From Semisulcospira habei (Eukaryota > Mollusca > Gastropoda > Semisulcospiridae), in NCBI GenBank assembly GCA_036245525.1, contig BTPG01000008.1:25273199-25337198 (forward strand): 64,000 nucleotides of DNA. The letters run 5' to 3'. Made by a program: the position numbers and the translations under genes. The notes under the pieces were generated by a model that saw only the letters and a list, made by a program, of their open reading frames with translations, was not told the DNA's origin and did not search any database. Positions 10,801-22,800 of the stretch are shown in pieces (position 1 is the stretch's first letter; every line of letters starts with the position of its first letter).

Positions 10801-13800
10801 GCATTTTATTCGCTTCTATGTTTATAGTAACAATTTTAAAATGAGCATTGGTGGATTTCATTTAATCATGCAACTTCATGTTAATCTGCTAAACACTATT
10901 CTCCATATACATTACACAGTAGAGAGTTGGCCGTCAGCATGGTCGAGTAAGTCTGTGGTCTCCAAGCGTGCTTCTCAGCTGTAACTGGAAATCCAATCAG
11001 AAACATTGAGACATCAACATGCTGTCTGATGGGCATGACAAATTTAAGACTGACGTGACTCTGTGGTTACTCACGATGTATAAACATGAGGCAGATACTC
11101 ATTATAACACATGCCTTCATGAAGAAACAAGAAGAATAAGAACAATGCAGAAACATTTGATGTTGTCAGCATGTAGCCTCAATATAGGTTGGTGTCATCA
11201 TTCCCACTTTTGGTCGCCATTTTGAAGGCATTTTGCCTAGTTTTTAAAAACATATTAACAACAGCATGTGTAACTAGCTTATATTTAGAAAACTGATACT
11301 TTGATTATGTGCGAATTATTAAAAGCAGATTAAATTAATTTTAAGAATGTTGTTAATAACTTTTCATTATACAATGTGCTGACCTGCAAACGTGACCAGT
11401 ACTGGAGAACATTACAACTCATTTCAGACGTAAGTTTTTTATTTTTCCTGAAATAAAAAACTGAACCTAGTCTTCATTCAGTCATATGTGTGTGCCACCA
11501 TGAAGCAAAAAATAACTGGAAACTGTTTAGTTACGTAAAAACACCAAATACGTCGTCACAAAGTTATTGGCGCAATACACCACACGCACGCATGCACACA
11601 CAAACACACATGCACGCATGCACACACACACAAACACACATGCACACGCACAGCACAGCACAACACAGCACAGCACATCACACTGACAAGTACATGAAGT
11701 GGTATTCCCATTTGGAGGTGACTGTGGAGTGTCTTGTTTTATTTTTCCAAGAAAACATCTGGACAGATGCAAGAATGCCCTGTGGCTGCTGCTGTACAAT
11801 GTTCAGGTCAGCTGAACATAACTTTCATCAAAGCACAAAAATGCAGACTTGTGTGAAGTTCTGTGAGGAAGGGCTTACAATATGCCACTAACCCTCTCTT
11901 AAAGAACTTCACGCAAGCTGTAAGTCTTCATGCAATTCTGTTTTGTGTTAAATATATATGCTTTACACAGGTTCTCTCAAAACTGGTAACAAAGAGAGTA
12001 CTGTAATTAGTTGTGTATTTATTTTCTCAAAATCATTACCGATGGCATTACTACTAGGAATGCTTCGCTTAGCTTAACAATTTTAGCCAAAAAAAACTCG
12101 TTGTGTAGCTGATGACAGGGGAGGCAACCATCCAGGGGTGTAATTACCAGGACACCCCGAGTGGCCTCCCCTGCCTCCCTATCCGGTGGCGCGCTCACCG
12201 TTTCTCGGCAGTCTCTTCGCTTAGCTCAGCCAGGACAGGCCGTGAGCAGATCGTGCTCCGGTTGTGGTTAGGTGGATTACCGTTGTGTACCGTGGACACT
12301 TGGATTTATGTGCATTGTGTTGTGCTTGGATTACCTACGTGTTCTGTGGATTATGTGGTGTTGTTTTTTTTTTCTGTGGGATTATCGGTTTGAGTCATGA
12401 TAAGGCAAAGTAGCGGTTACTGCCTCTAACCGGTTTCGACCAGTCGGCGGCGGCGACCGGGTGGTGATGTATGCAAGCCGACCGGGAGCGCGGTCCCTCT
12501 GCGGAGGCTCCCTGCTTCTCGCCGGTCTTCTTCTGTCCTTTGTTACAGTGCTTAGGTACAGACCTGCACCAAGTTAGGCGCCTTCCAGTGGCCTAGGATG
12601 GCCATTGATGTCTGCCTACCATGCTCGTGCAGCTCCTCCGATCAGACAGGCGACAGTGCGTGACGTGGGAGGAAGAGAGATGGTCTCAGCTGGGGGCGTT
12701 TTACAGGAGGGATAAACCGGCGCCTTGCACATAGCTGACGAACAAAGCAGCATTGACGACAATGAAGGGAAAGGCAGAATCATACTGGTCGGTGCCTCGG
12801 GCAGCACTGCCCCGCCTTGAGCGTATGAATGAGCCTAGCAGCAGCAAAGGATCGGGGCTTGCCCCCCATTCGGACCCGGCACCAAGAGCTCCACCCCGCC
12901 TCGTAGAGGCCCTGGGACATGCTCGACCGCCAGAGATGGGGGTCGCCCCTAGGCACGTGTCGGCATATGGAAGCTCGCCCCTACCCCCCTTGCAATAAAG
13001 ATGTTGGGCCAGATTATCACCCCCCAGGTGAGAGACAGAGAGAGCCCAAGCGGGGGACCCCCTCCCCCCTGAGAGGCAATTGCCCGCCAGCCTTAGGCCA
13101 GACCAGCACCGTCACCGGGCCGCGTCTACAACGCACCTCTCAGGGAGGGACAGGAAAAGATAGCCACAGAACGCACACAAGAGCTCCACCCCGCCTCGTA
13201 GAGGCCCCGGATATGCAAGGACGCTCACTACGGGATTCGTCCCCCAGGTATGGGTCTGCATGGAGCTCACGCATCTCGCAGTAAACGGAGGGCGAGAAAT
13301 TCAGTCATGTGAGACACAGAACGCACGGAAGAGCTCCACTGATCCCGCCTCGTAGAGGCCCGGGACATGCTCGAACGCCAGTGATGGGGCTCGCTCCTAG
13401 GCTGTGTCGGCATATGGAGCACGGTTCCCCCGCCGTGAAGGTGGAAGACGAGATATGAGTCTCAGACAAGCAAGCTTTGGGACCGGAGCCTTCCCTCGAG
13501 GACGGTCGTGCGGTCAACCGAACCAACTGTCGGGACGTACTTCCCCATCGTGTTGGACTGCGAAATGTTTTGGAGACTGAAGCTGTCCATAGGAGGACTG
13601 ACATTCGATCATTAGAGTCAGCCGGCGGGAGGTGCTTCCCCATCGCGATTGAACCACCACCTCCCCCACGCCGTAGGAGCATGGAGAATGTCACAGGCTT
13701 CAGGGTCCCGAGTCGAAGAGTGGAGCCACAGACGAGTACTAACTCGCAGGGTGGATCCCCCATGTCCGAAGCCCTATTGGGAGGAACTAACTCGGTCAGC

Positions 13801-16800
13801 AGCCGACGAGAGGTAGTGCCAACCACCCACCCACACTCCGCCCTAGGAGGTAGAGAGGAACTCACAGTGGCCATGGACCTGCTTCACGCAGGGACGAAGT
13901 CTACATGTTCGGGCGACCGCAGCACGGCTGGAGAAAGGGCACTACAGATACCTAATGCCTGGGAACGTCTTCTTCCCTCTTCGCTTCTCCGACCAGCGGA
14001 CAAGCTCGGGTACGGCGCAGCGTGGGATCTCTCGGTGACACCGAGCATCAGAGTCGCCCGGCAAGTGATGTGGAGTCATTTCCGGGCGGTGCTGTGCTAG
14101 CGGTGGAAAAGGAGGTGTGGATGCTGGCGGCGGCTCACTACAGACTCGGACGCGAAAAAGTGGAAGTGAGGCTTGGACAGGACTGCTCCCGGGGTTCACT
14201 TTCCCCTAGCTGACGCGGGATTTCATCGAGAGGGTGACGCCTTCCGTTAGCAAGTGTCTGACGCAGATTGGCCGCCTAGGCAGGGAGTGCCTGACCGATA
14301 ACAGCGGTATAGCAACGAGTGAACACACAGGCAGATACATCCGCTGGCTGGAGTTGAAGGCGGTGCGGCTGGCGAGCGTCAGATGGAAACAATGGCTTAC
14401 GCTACGGAAGGTACGGGTCCGCTCCAGCTACTAGAAGGTCAGGGTTTCTTCGTGTAGCACTTCCACTGGTGGTGCAGAGATCGGGACAGCACTCATCGGA
14501 CACGGCGCTTCGGAGGTCAGCTCAACGTACGCGCGGATTCCCCTTGTGGCAGGGTCAGCGGCAGCGCAAAGAGTGTTACTACACCCGGCTGCATTCCAAC
14601 TACTCTACGCGTGTGAGGAGACTCCGATGATAGGCCTGTCCTCCTGTAGTGGAACAGGAAGCTGCTCCCTCTGTCGCCTCCAGACGGGATCCACAAGCCT
14701 GGGCCGTGGATGGGCTCCTTCGAGGAACGGACTGCGTAGCCAACCACCATTGCATGTGATTTCCCCGGTTGGTCTGTTCACCGAAGTTAAGCCGTTTGGG
14801 GGGCGGTTAATCCTTAGTTGCATAACCGCCTGGGACAACGGGTATGGTGGAAGTCATCTTAACCCTTATCTTGTTCACCAGAGGGTGACATACGTTCGAA
14901 TAAGAATAGTTAAAGGGTAACGCCGGAGTGGCTTGGCGCCGCTAGGCTTCACGCTATTCCGGCCTAGCCTTCAAGTAAAGCCTTTGGGCTGTATTTTTAT
15001 TTTTTCTATAGTATAACCTGTTTATGGCAGGGCACAAATTGAAGCTGTTAGCCTCAGGCAGATATGGGTTAAGATGCGTCAGCGCGTTCCCTCACACAGG
15101 ACGGGTACCTAAGGGCCCCAAAAGCTCAGGGATGAAAATGGTGATTAGGACTTTGATGACCGTTCTGCTGGATCACAGTCCTTTGGAGACGCGCGGCGAA
15201 CCCCTGCCTCAGCTCTGCGTCCAAGACGATCGCAACATTGGCAACAACTGTTTGTACAGACACAGAGCGGTTGGCGCAGCACGCTGGCAGATGGACAGTC
15301 AGCACTCGCACCAAGAGGCTTCTCGGATGTGACAGTGGATGCGATTGCAGCGACTCAAGGAGTCTCTGACAGTACGGATACGAGGGAGAGGGGAGAGTAC
15401 TACAGGCCTGATGTGCAGCGAACAACTCTCCCCACAGACCGCACTACCCCCATTTTGGCCAAGTTCGTTTAAGGGTTCCCAAGCGGAATCAGACCCCTCA
15501 GCATCATTCGAATTTACCGGGTGGCAGACACTTATTGACACCTAGCACGGACCCCCACCGGGTCTGCCCTAGGGGACCTTGGTGGGGTTGTCTACTTTTT
15601 AGTTCCTAGGGTCACCTTGTCTAACCCCTGCAAGGTGGGTTCTACTCTTTTGGGGGTTTGTATTTCTGTCTTTCTGGTCCATTCATCTGTATTTTTCTTT
15701 TGAAATTCTCCCTCCTGTCTGCGCTTCTTGCAGTTCTTTTCTTCATTTAGCGCAGGCACGTCCTGAGAAGGCCTTTGTCGCTTGCGGGACGTAAAGCAAT
15801 CTATACTCACTCACTCACCTAGCACGGACCAGCGCCGGTACAGACCTCTCGGATCGGATCAAGCACTGTCATCGGCAAGATAGCCGGCTTCCGCTGGCAA
15901 TGCTGGGAGACCTAACAAAAAGACCTGCTGACTGTTCGCCATCGCTTCGGCTTCACAGTTAGCAAGATTGCACCTTCTCGGGGCGTCCCTCCGGTCTCCA
16001 GATCAGGGCCGATGACTAGGGCAGCACTCCACCGGCTGGACTTGGGCTAGTAACCTCCTTCCAGTGTCCGCACCGCAAGTTCTACCGTCTGTCCGGTCAG
16101 TGATACGGACCAGTCCCGGGAGTTCCGCCTACACGACGCGGTCAGGGCACCTTATAGTGGCAGGCGCAAGACTACGCCATTAAGACAAAGACACACGCCT
16201 ATTCCTGCCCTTGTCTCCGGGCAGATGACACCTCGGCGCAAACGGTCCCTAGCTTGCTGGGTCGTTCGTTCGGCATACCCCCTGAGGGGGCCCAGACGTT
16301 GCGCGTCTGAGCACACAAGTCAAGCAGGGGCTAGTAGCAACGCCTTACCAGCTTGGCACAGGGCGGAAATTGTGGCGGCCGTAGGTGAGCGGGCTGAGTC
16401 TACCTTCGCCGGCCGCAGAGACCTGTCGTACCTATCCGGCTAGCGCATCTACCTGGCACTAGTGGGGGTCATCTCGGCCGCACAGCACTTCCTCCTGGCG
16501 CCACAGGCGCCATGGGTAACGCCTAGGTAAAATTGTCGGGAGTGGCACGTAGGGACGGGCCTCGATGATTCACAAGCAGAGCGCTCGGGCAGGGGACAGG
16601 TGTACCAGATTGCGGCACCCTCCTCCTATTCGCCATTCTTCCTAGTAGTAATGCCGTCGGTAATGATTTTGAGAAAATAAATGAATTTTTCTCAAAATGT
16701 ATTTTTTCGGAAAATACTTACCGACGGCCTTCCCAAGCTAAGACTCGGAGACTGCCGGGAAACGGTGAGCGCCCCGCCAGATAGGGAGGCAGGGGAGGCC

Positions 16801-19800
16801 TCTCGGGGTGTCCTGGTAATGACACCCCTGCGTGGTTGCCTCCCCTGTCGTCAGATACACGAGTTTTTTGGGCTAAAATTGTTAAGCTAAGCGAAGCATT
16901 CCTAGTAGTAATGCCATCGGTATGTATTTTTCGAAAAAATACATTTTAGAGAAAAATTCATTTTTACTCCATTGTATTTTAACCCCATTGTGCTTGCAGC
17001 TACAGGTACAGTTCACAGTACTGATGGCTGCATGCACAAGGGGCTAGTTGCATGAGTGAGTTAATCCAGCACAATCCATTAATCAAGCTGCTCCGCTATA
17101 GTGGAGCACATTGTTTAATGGCTGGCGCAGGACTAAGCTCACTCATGTGACTGACCTAAAGGGGTTTATACAGTTTACATGTCCCTCAGGATCCCATGAA
17201 TTTTGGTGCCATTTTGAGGTCTTCATTCTTCCTTGGGGTTGATCAGGTGATTGTCCCAGCTTCAAACAGGTGTGTAGAACCTTTTTTTTTTTGTTGGTCT
17301 CTTATGACACACCTGCATACCATTACATCCAGAGGCTGATTTTTAAAAAAATTGCTTATTGTCCTATAAAGGCTAAGTAGACAGATCAGGTATTCTTCCC
17401 TCAGACCGTATCTCACAGAAAGTGCGGCTTCAAGACTTGTAAATGCATTCATTACGTCCAGGCTCGATTATTGCAATTCTGTACTGGCAGGTTTACCGGC
17501 AGATCAAATTTCACGCTTGCAGATGATTCAAAACAATGCGGCACGTCTCATCTTGAAGAAACGAAAGAGAGACCACGTTACGCCTCTACTGAAGCAGCTG
17601 CACTGGTTGCCCGTAAAATTCCACTGCCAGTACAAAATTGCAATTTTCACCTATCAGCATTTTGACGGATCTCTCCCACCGTACCTTTCTGCCAAGCTGT
17701 CTGTTTATCAGCCATCACGCACCCTCCGTTCCTCTAGTGTAAAACTTTTTAAAATCCCAAAGCTTAACATGAAAACTGTCGGGGAGCGTTCTCTCACCTT
17801 TTTAGCCCCAAGTGTGTGGAACTCCCTGCCAGCTGAAATGTGGAATCTGCCCACATTGTCACAGTTCAAAGCTCACTTAAAGACTTTTCTTTTCTGTCGG
17901 GCATTTAACACTTAGCTCATCTTTAGCTAACTGTTGACTGCCTTTTATTCTGATCCTAGAGGAAGTGAATGTATAGTGTTGGGAAGAGATGGGGTGGTTT
18001 AAAGTAGTGTATAAACGTGCGTGTGTCTGAGAGAGAGGGTGTGCTGTTGTGCATGTGCAGTGAGTCCAGTGTTTTCCTGGAGAACAGCGCTATACAAGAA
18101 CTATGTATTATTATTATTATTATTATTTTAGTTCAAGGTGTGGTACCAGAATAGCTTGGCTCCTCAGGCGCCAAGCTATTCTGGCACCACCCTTGAACTA
18201 TCAGGCTAATTTATTTCAGGTAATGGGTGTATCAGTAAACACAATAATCTGAAGTATATATACCACTGAACTCACAAAATAGACACCCAAACATTCAATG
18301 GAAATAATTTAAGCAATCTGCTCCCAAGGTGGGCGTTGATTGCTAAAATTCACCAATGCAGCAGGTTATCAGTGTTGTCTTGCCTCAACTTTTCTACCCA
18401 TCTTTTCACAGTCCATGTGATTATGCACACGTAACGGAGGTTTTCCACTGCCTTTTGATCATGACTGAAGTTACTCTTGTGCATAAAAAAGAGAAGAAAA
18501 GCAGAAAAGTCTTTCATTTTATGACATTCATACTTCATAAGTTAGACCTTTTGTCTTGCATTATTGTAAGAATACTAAGAACATTTATTAGGGAGATATT
18601 GGTACCTCTTGGTCCTTTTATGCCAGGAATAGGCCACTTTAACTCATACAGCCCTGACGCACTACAGCAGGAGATGGATCGACCATGATAATTCAAGGGT
18701 AGTGCTAGACTAGCGCCAAGCTAATCTGGCACTGCCCATGAATTATCATGGTCGATCCATCTCCTGCAACAGGTGCATAGTCGTTAGATGACGCCTCCAA
18801 ACTTTGGGAAATGCGTGCGCGGGGCTGAATGAGTTAAACCAAAGAAGACACATAGTAGCTAGTTGCAGTAGTCTTGGACTTTTTTCTTTGAATGAACCAG
18901 TGCCATTTCTCTGTGTGTCTCGATCCTTCAGCTGTTCCCCCAGTCCCGTGGTCAGCAAGGCAAGCTCTGGAGCACTGGAGGTCATTGACCTATGTCAGGT
19001 GTCTGGCACCTATCGCAGTATACTACAGCTCACCAAGGTAGTGACAATATCATATGTTCTGCAATTGTACGCAGGCCCATTGCACCCCATTTGGATGGTA
19101 CATGTACTTTGTCAAAAATGTTTCATGATGTTTTTGGTGAAATTTTGTCAAGGATATTTCTACCGAGTTTTTGATGAAACAGATCCTTGACAAAGCTAGA
19201 GCAATGTATTTTACTAAGGTCGAGTTACAAATGTAACATGTCGGTGCTGCAAGAAATCAGCATTTACATCCTGACACCTGGTTATTCCAAACCTTTGAAT
19301 GAACCAGTGCCATTTCCCTGTGGCTCCCTAGATGATGATAAAGTGAGGGAAATAAGAATACTTCAGGCAGTCTGTGGACAAGGTTTTAAAAATTAGAAGC
19401 TGTCTGATTTCCTTACATTATGAAGAAGACGCATAGTAGAAGCACCCCTCAGAGCTGCACAAAAGTCGGCTTCGTAGTACTTTTTCCCCCCAAGTAGATT
19501 AACCCTTTTAGCCCCATGGGTGCTTTTTCCAAATTTTGGAAGTGTTACTAAACAACTACGTACCAGTTGCAGGAGGTAGAGTGACCATGATAGTGCAAGG
19601 GTAGTGCCAGCTTACCTTGGTGCCTGATGGCACCAAGCTAATCTGGCACTACCCTTAAATTATCATGGTCAATCAGTTTCGTGCTGTAGGGTGTTGGGGC
19701 TAAATGGGTTAATAAAAATCATGGAAAGCCGGAGTCTTAGGAACCACATTTCGTTAAATACATTTGAAAAAAAAAGTGTCATAGATGAGGTCACTTATGC

Positions 19801-22800
19801 CACTGCTTTCTACATAACTTCACATGTCCACATGCCACTTCATTATCATACATTATAATAATATATCCAGTCAAAACTTTTTTCTCAGTTGCCAAGTGTG
19901 ACATACTGATGGCACACTTTTTCACATGCCTAAAAAGTTGGAAAGAGACCAAATACATGGGGGAAAAAAACCCTGATTAGTGCTGAGGTTCCTTGTGATG
20001 TCAAAAAGACTTCAAGCAATATCAGAGTAAAAAGGGTTAACTTGGTCTTGCAGGTTTGGCAGTCAGCAGGAGGTGTAGTGGTTGGCACTGCCTCGGACAC
20101 AGACAGTTTGCGCCCAACACGCAAGTTACAGGACTTCATCCCTTCATCGCCCACTTTGCTTATTGTTGGTGGGTAAGGCCAGTTAGATCTGTGATCTTTG
20201 GGCTCACACTGGTTGTCTTCCTGATTCATTACTGCTTTTGCTTGCAGCGGAGAATTGAGGAAGACAGCAAGTGTTCTTTGGTCTGTGAAGGCACAGTTCT
20301 CTCCCTGAAGTTAACAAATGAGACAATTTGGGTGTCAGGGTGATTTTTGTGTATCGGTACCCAAATTTTACTGTATTCAGTGAACATGGCATATACATGA
20401 AAGAAAGTCCCATGGGTCCTAATATTGTTTGTTGGGAGCTGGATGGAGCGTTCAACTTTCATCCAAAAGGTTGCGGGTTCAAATCCACCTAGGGTCCAAC
20501 TTTGTTCAAAATCCATTTAGTACCCTATGTTTGAAATCACCTTCATTGTGGACAAACAATGTTAAGGCCTAAAGATTTCCAATATTTTTGTTGTTATATT
20601 CAAAGCTTTTTAGTTAAGAAACTATTTGATATAGAAAAATTGCGATAGGGAGCTTTGAAAAAGTGTTGTGATCGAGTGCAGTTGGCTGTACTTGTATACA
20701 ATGTAGAGTCTTCTGTTTTTCAGGTAATGAAGGTAGTGGAGTTGATTCAGATGTCCTTGACCTTTGTGATGTTTTGCTGACGATCGCCCCATACTCAGAA
20801 CAGGCATGGGAACTGGGAGTGGAGTCACTGAATGTCTCCGTTGCAACAGGTTTGTGTATATTCACTCCTAGGGTACCGCATGCAGAGATGGGTTGACCAT
20901 GACAGTGCAAGGTTATTGCCAGATTAGCTTGATGCCTTTCCAGGTGCCAAGTTAACCCATTTAACCCCAAGGCTGCATTTTCCAAATGTTTAAAGTGTCA
21001 CTTTAGACTATGTATGAGTTGCAGGAAATGGATTGGCCATTCTAATTCAAGGGTAATGCCAGATGAGCTTGGCGCCTTCAGGTGCCAAGCTCACCTGGCA
21101 CTACCCTTGGCACTACCCTTGAATTATCATGGTCAATCCATGACCTGCTGTAGGGTGTTGGGGCTAAATGGGTTAATCTGGCACTACCCTTGAACTGATG
21201 CGGCTGCTTCTTCCAGCAAGCTGTTCTTCTCAGTGTCAAATGAACTGCTGGGAAAACCCAAGTCTGCAGCTCTTCCTGCTGGTGTCCCCTCTTCTGAACT
21301 GCCGCAGACATTTTGTGATTTTTTTCACTGACAGAATCATACTGCTGCATGAGAACTTAGATGCTAAGCAGTGTGATCCACCCGTTTTTGCTGTTTATGA
21401 TGGTCCATGTTTTGCAAAGTTCAAATCTGTTTACAGAAAGCGAAATTGCTGCCATAATTGCAAAGTCTCCAACAAAAAGTTGCATGTTGGATCCTGTTCT
21501 GACTTGTTTCCAAAAGCAGTGCATCAGCGATCTTGTACCATTGATTGCCGCTATTGTAAAGAAGTCTCTGTCAGCTGGAACTGTTCCAAAATCTCTCAAA
21601 CAGGCTGTTGTTACCCCGTTGCTCAAAAAACCAGGCTCGGACAGAAATACCCTACAGGCCTGTATCCAACCTACCATTCATTTCTAAGGTACTGGAGAAA
21701 GTTCTTTCAACAGCTCCTGGAACACTTAGAGGTGAATGGTTTGTTGGAAGTGTATAGCCTATAGGAAAGGTCACAGCGCGGAGACAGCGGTGCTGAGTGT
21801 TCTAAATGACTTGCTTTGTAAAGCAGATGAGAGACTTGTCTCCCTTGTGGCCCTGTTGGATCTCAGCGCTGCTTTCGATACGCTGGACCATTCCATTATT
21901 CTGAAGAGGCTTGAAGAGGCTTGAAATCACCTTTGGCCTGCATGAAACGGTTCTCTCTTGGTTTGAATCTTACGTTTTCCAATCGGTACCAGTTTGTAGG
22001 GGTAAAAGACAGTGTCTCTAGACCTTCCATTCTGGAGTTTGGAGTGCCTCAGGGCTCTGTCTTTGGCCCTGTATTGTTTACATTGTATTCACAACCGCTG
22101 TCAGATGTTATTTCCAGCTATCAGTGTTCTTATCCGATGACACAGAAATCTCTCAGAGTAGTCCACCTGGGGAATTTCAGTCTGTTGAAAATGGCATCAA
22201 GTCTTGTGTTGACGATGTCACAACATGGATGGCCAGTAACAAACTTATGTTAAACCCAGAAAAAACAGAGCATCAACAAATTCACACTGAGTGTCTTATG
22301 CATAGATGACACTGATATTCCATTTCAGTCTTTGGTCAAATATCTTGGTGTCAAGCTCGATAAGACTTTGAGTATGCAGGATCACGTCGGTGAAATCGAC
22401 GCATCGCCTCTGTCTGACACAGTCTTTCTGAATCTGCCACTGCAAAGTTAGTGAATGCTTTAGTCACAAGCCATCTTGACTACTGCAATTCTCTGTTTTT
22501 TGCTCTTCCATCTGAGCAGATTAACCGCCTTCAGCAAGTTCAAAATAATGCCCCAAGGCTTGTGAAGCATGGGCGAAAACGAGACCACGTAACCCCTATA
22601 CTGAAAGACCTTCACTGGCATCCAATCCAATCCCACATAAAGTTTAAGATAGTGACCCTTGCATACCGCCACTTTGATGGCAGTCTTCCGTCATACCTTT
22701 CCTCCAGTCTAATTACTTACCAGCCCTCTTGCTCACTGCGTTTATCGGGAGAGAAACTTCTCAAAGTTCCCAAGTTCCATCTCAAATCTGCCGGTGAACG

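Larger units (their letters stand above)
12017..16962 (+). mobile_element. DIRS-type tyrosine-recombinase retrotransposon, degenerate
   Basis: The ends are inverted repeats of roughly 200 bp (left 12017-12235, right 16730-16962). Both share ggcattactactaggaa, cgcttagcttaacaatttta, gggaggcaaccatccagg-type and caccgtttctcggcagtctc blocks in opposite orientation. An internal complementary region at 16639-16726 joins the complement of the left tip to the complement of the right tip, which is diagnostic of DIRS elements. Inside are a decayed RNase H-like segment and a decayed tyrosine recombinase C-terminus. It occupies MRM1 intron 4 and carries two later nested insertions (a MITE and a SINE-like repeat). 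Confidence 0.82.

Noticed and set aside
12753..14100. Several 80 to 207-residue open frames on both strands between 12750 and 14100
   Set aside because: This is GC-rich DIRS interior. The frames overlap on opposite strands and show no domain or splice signals.
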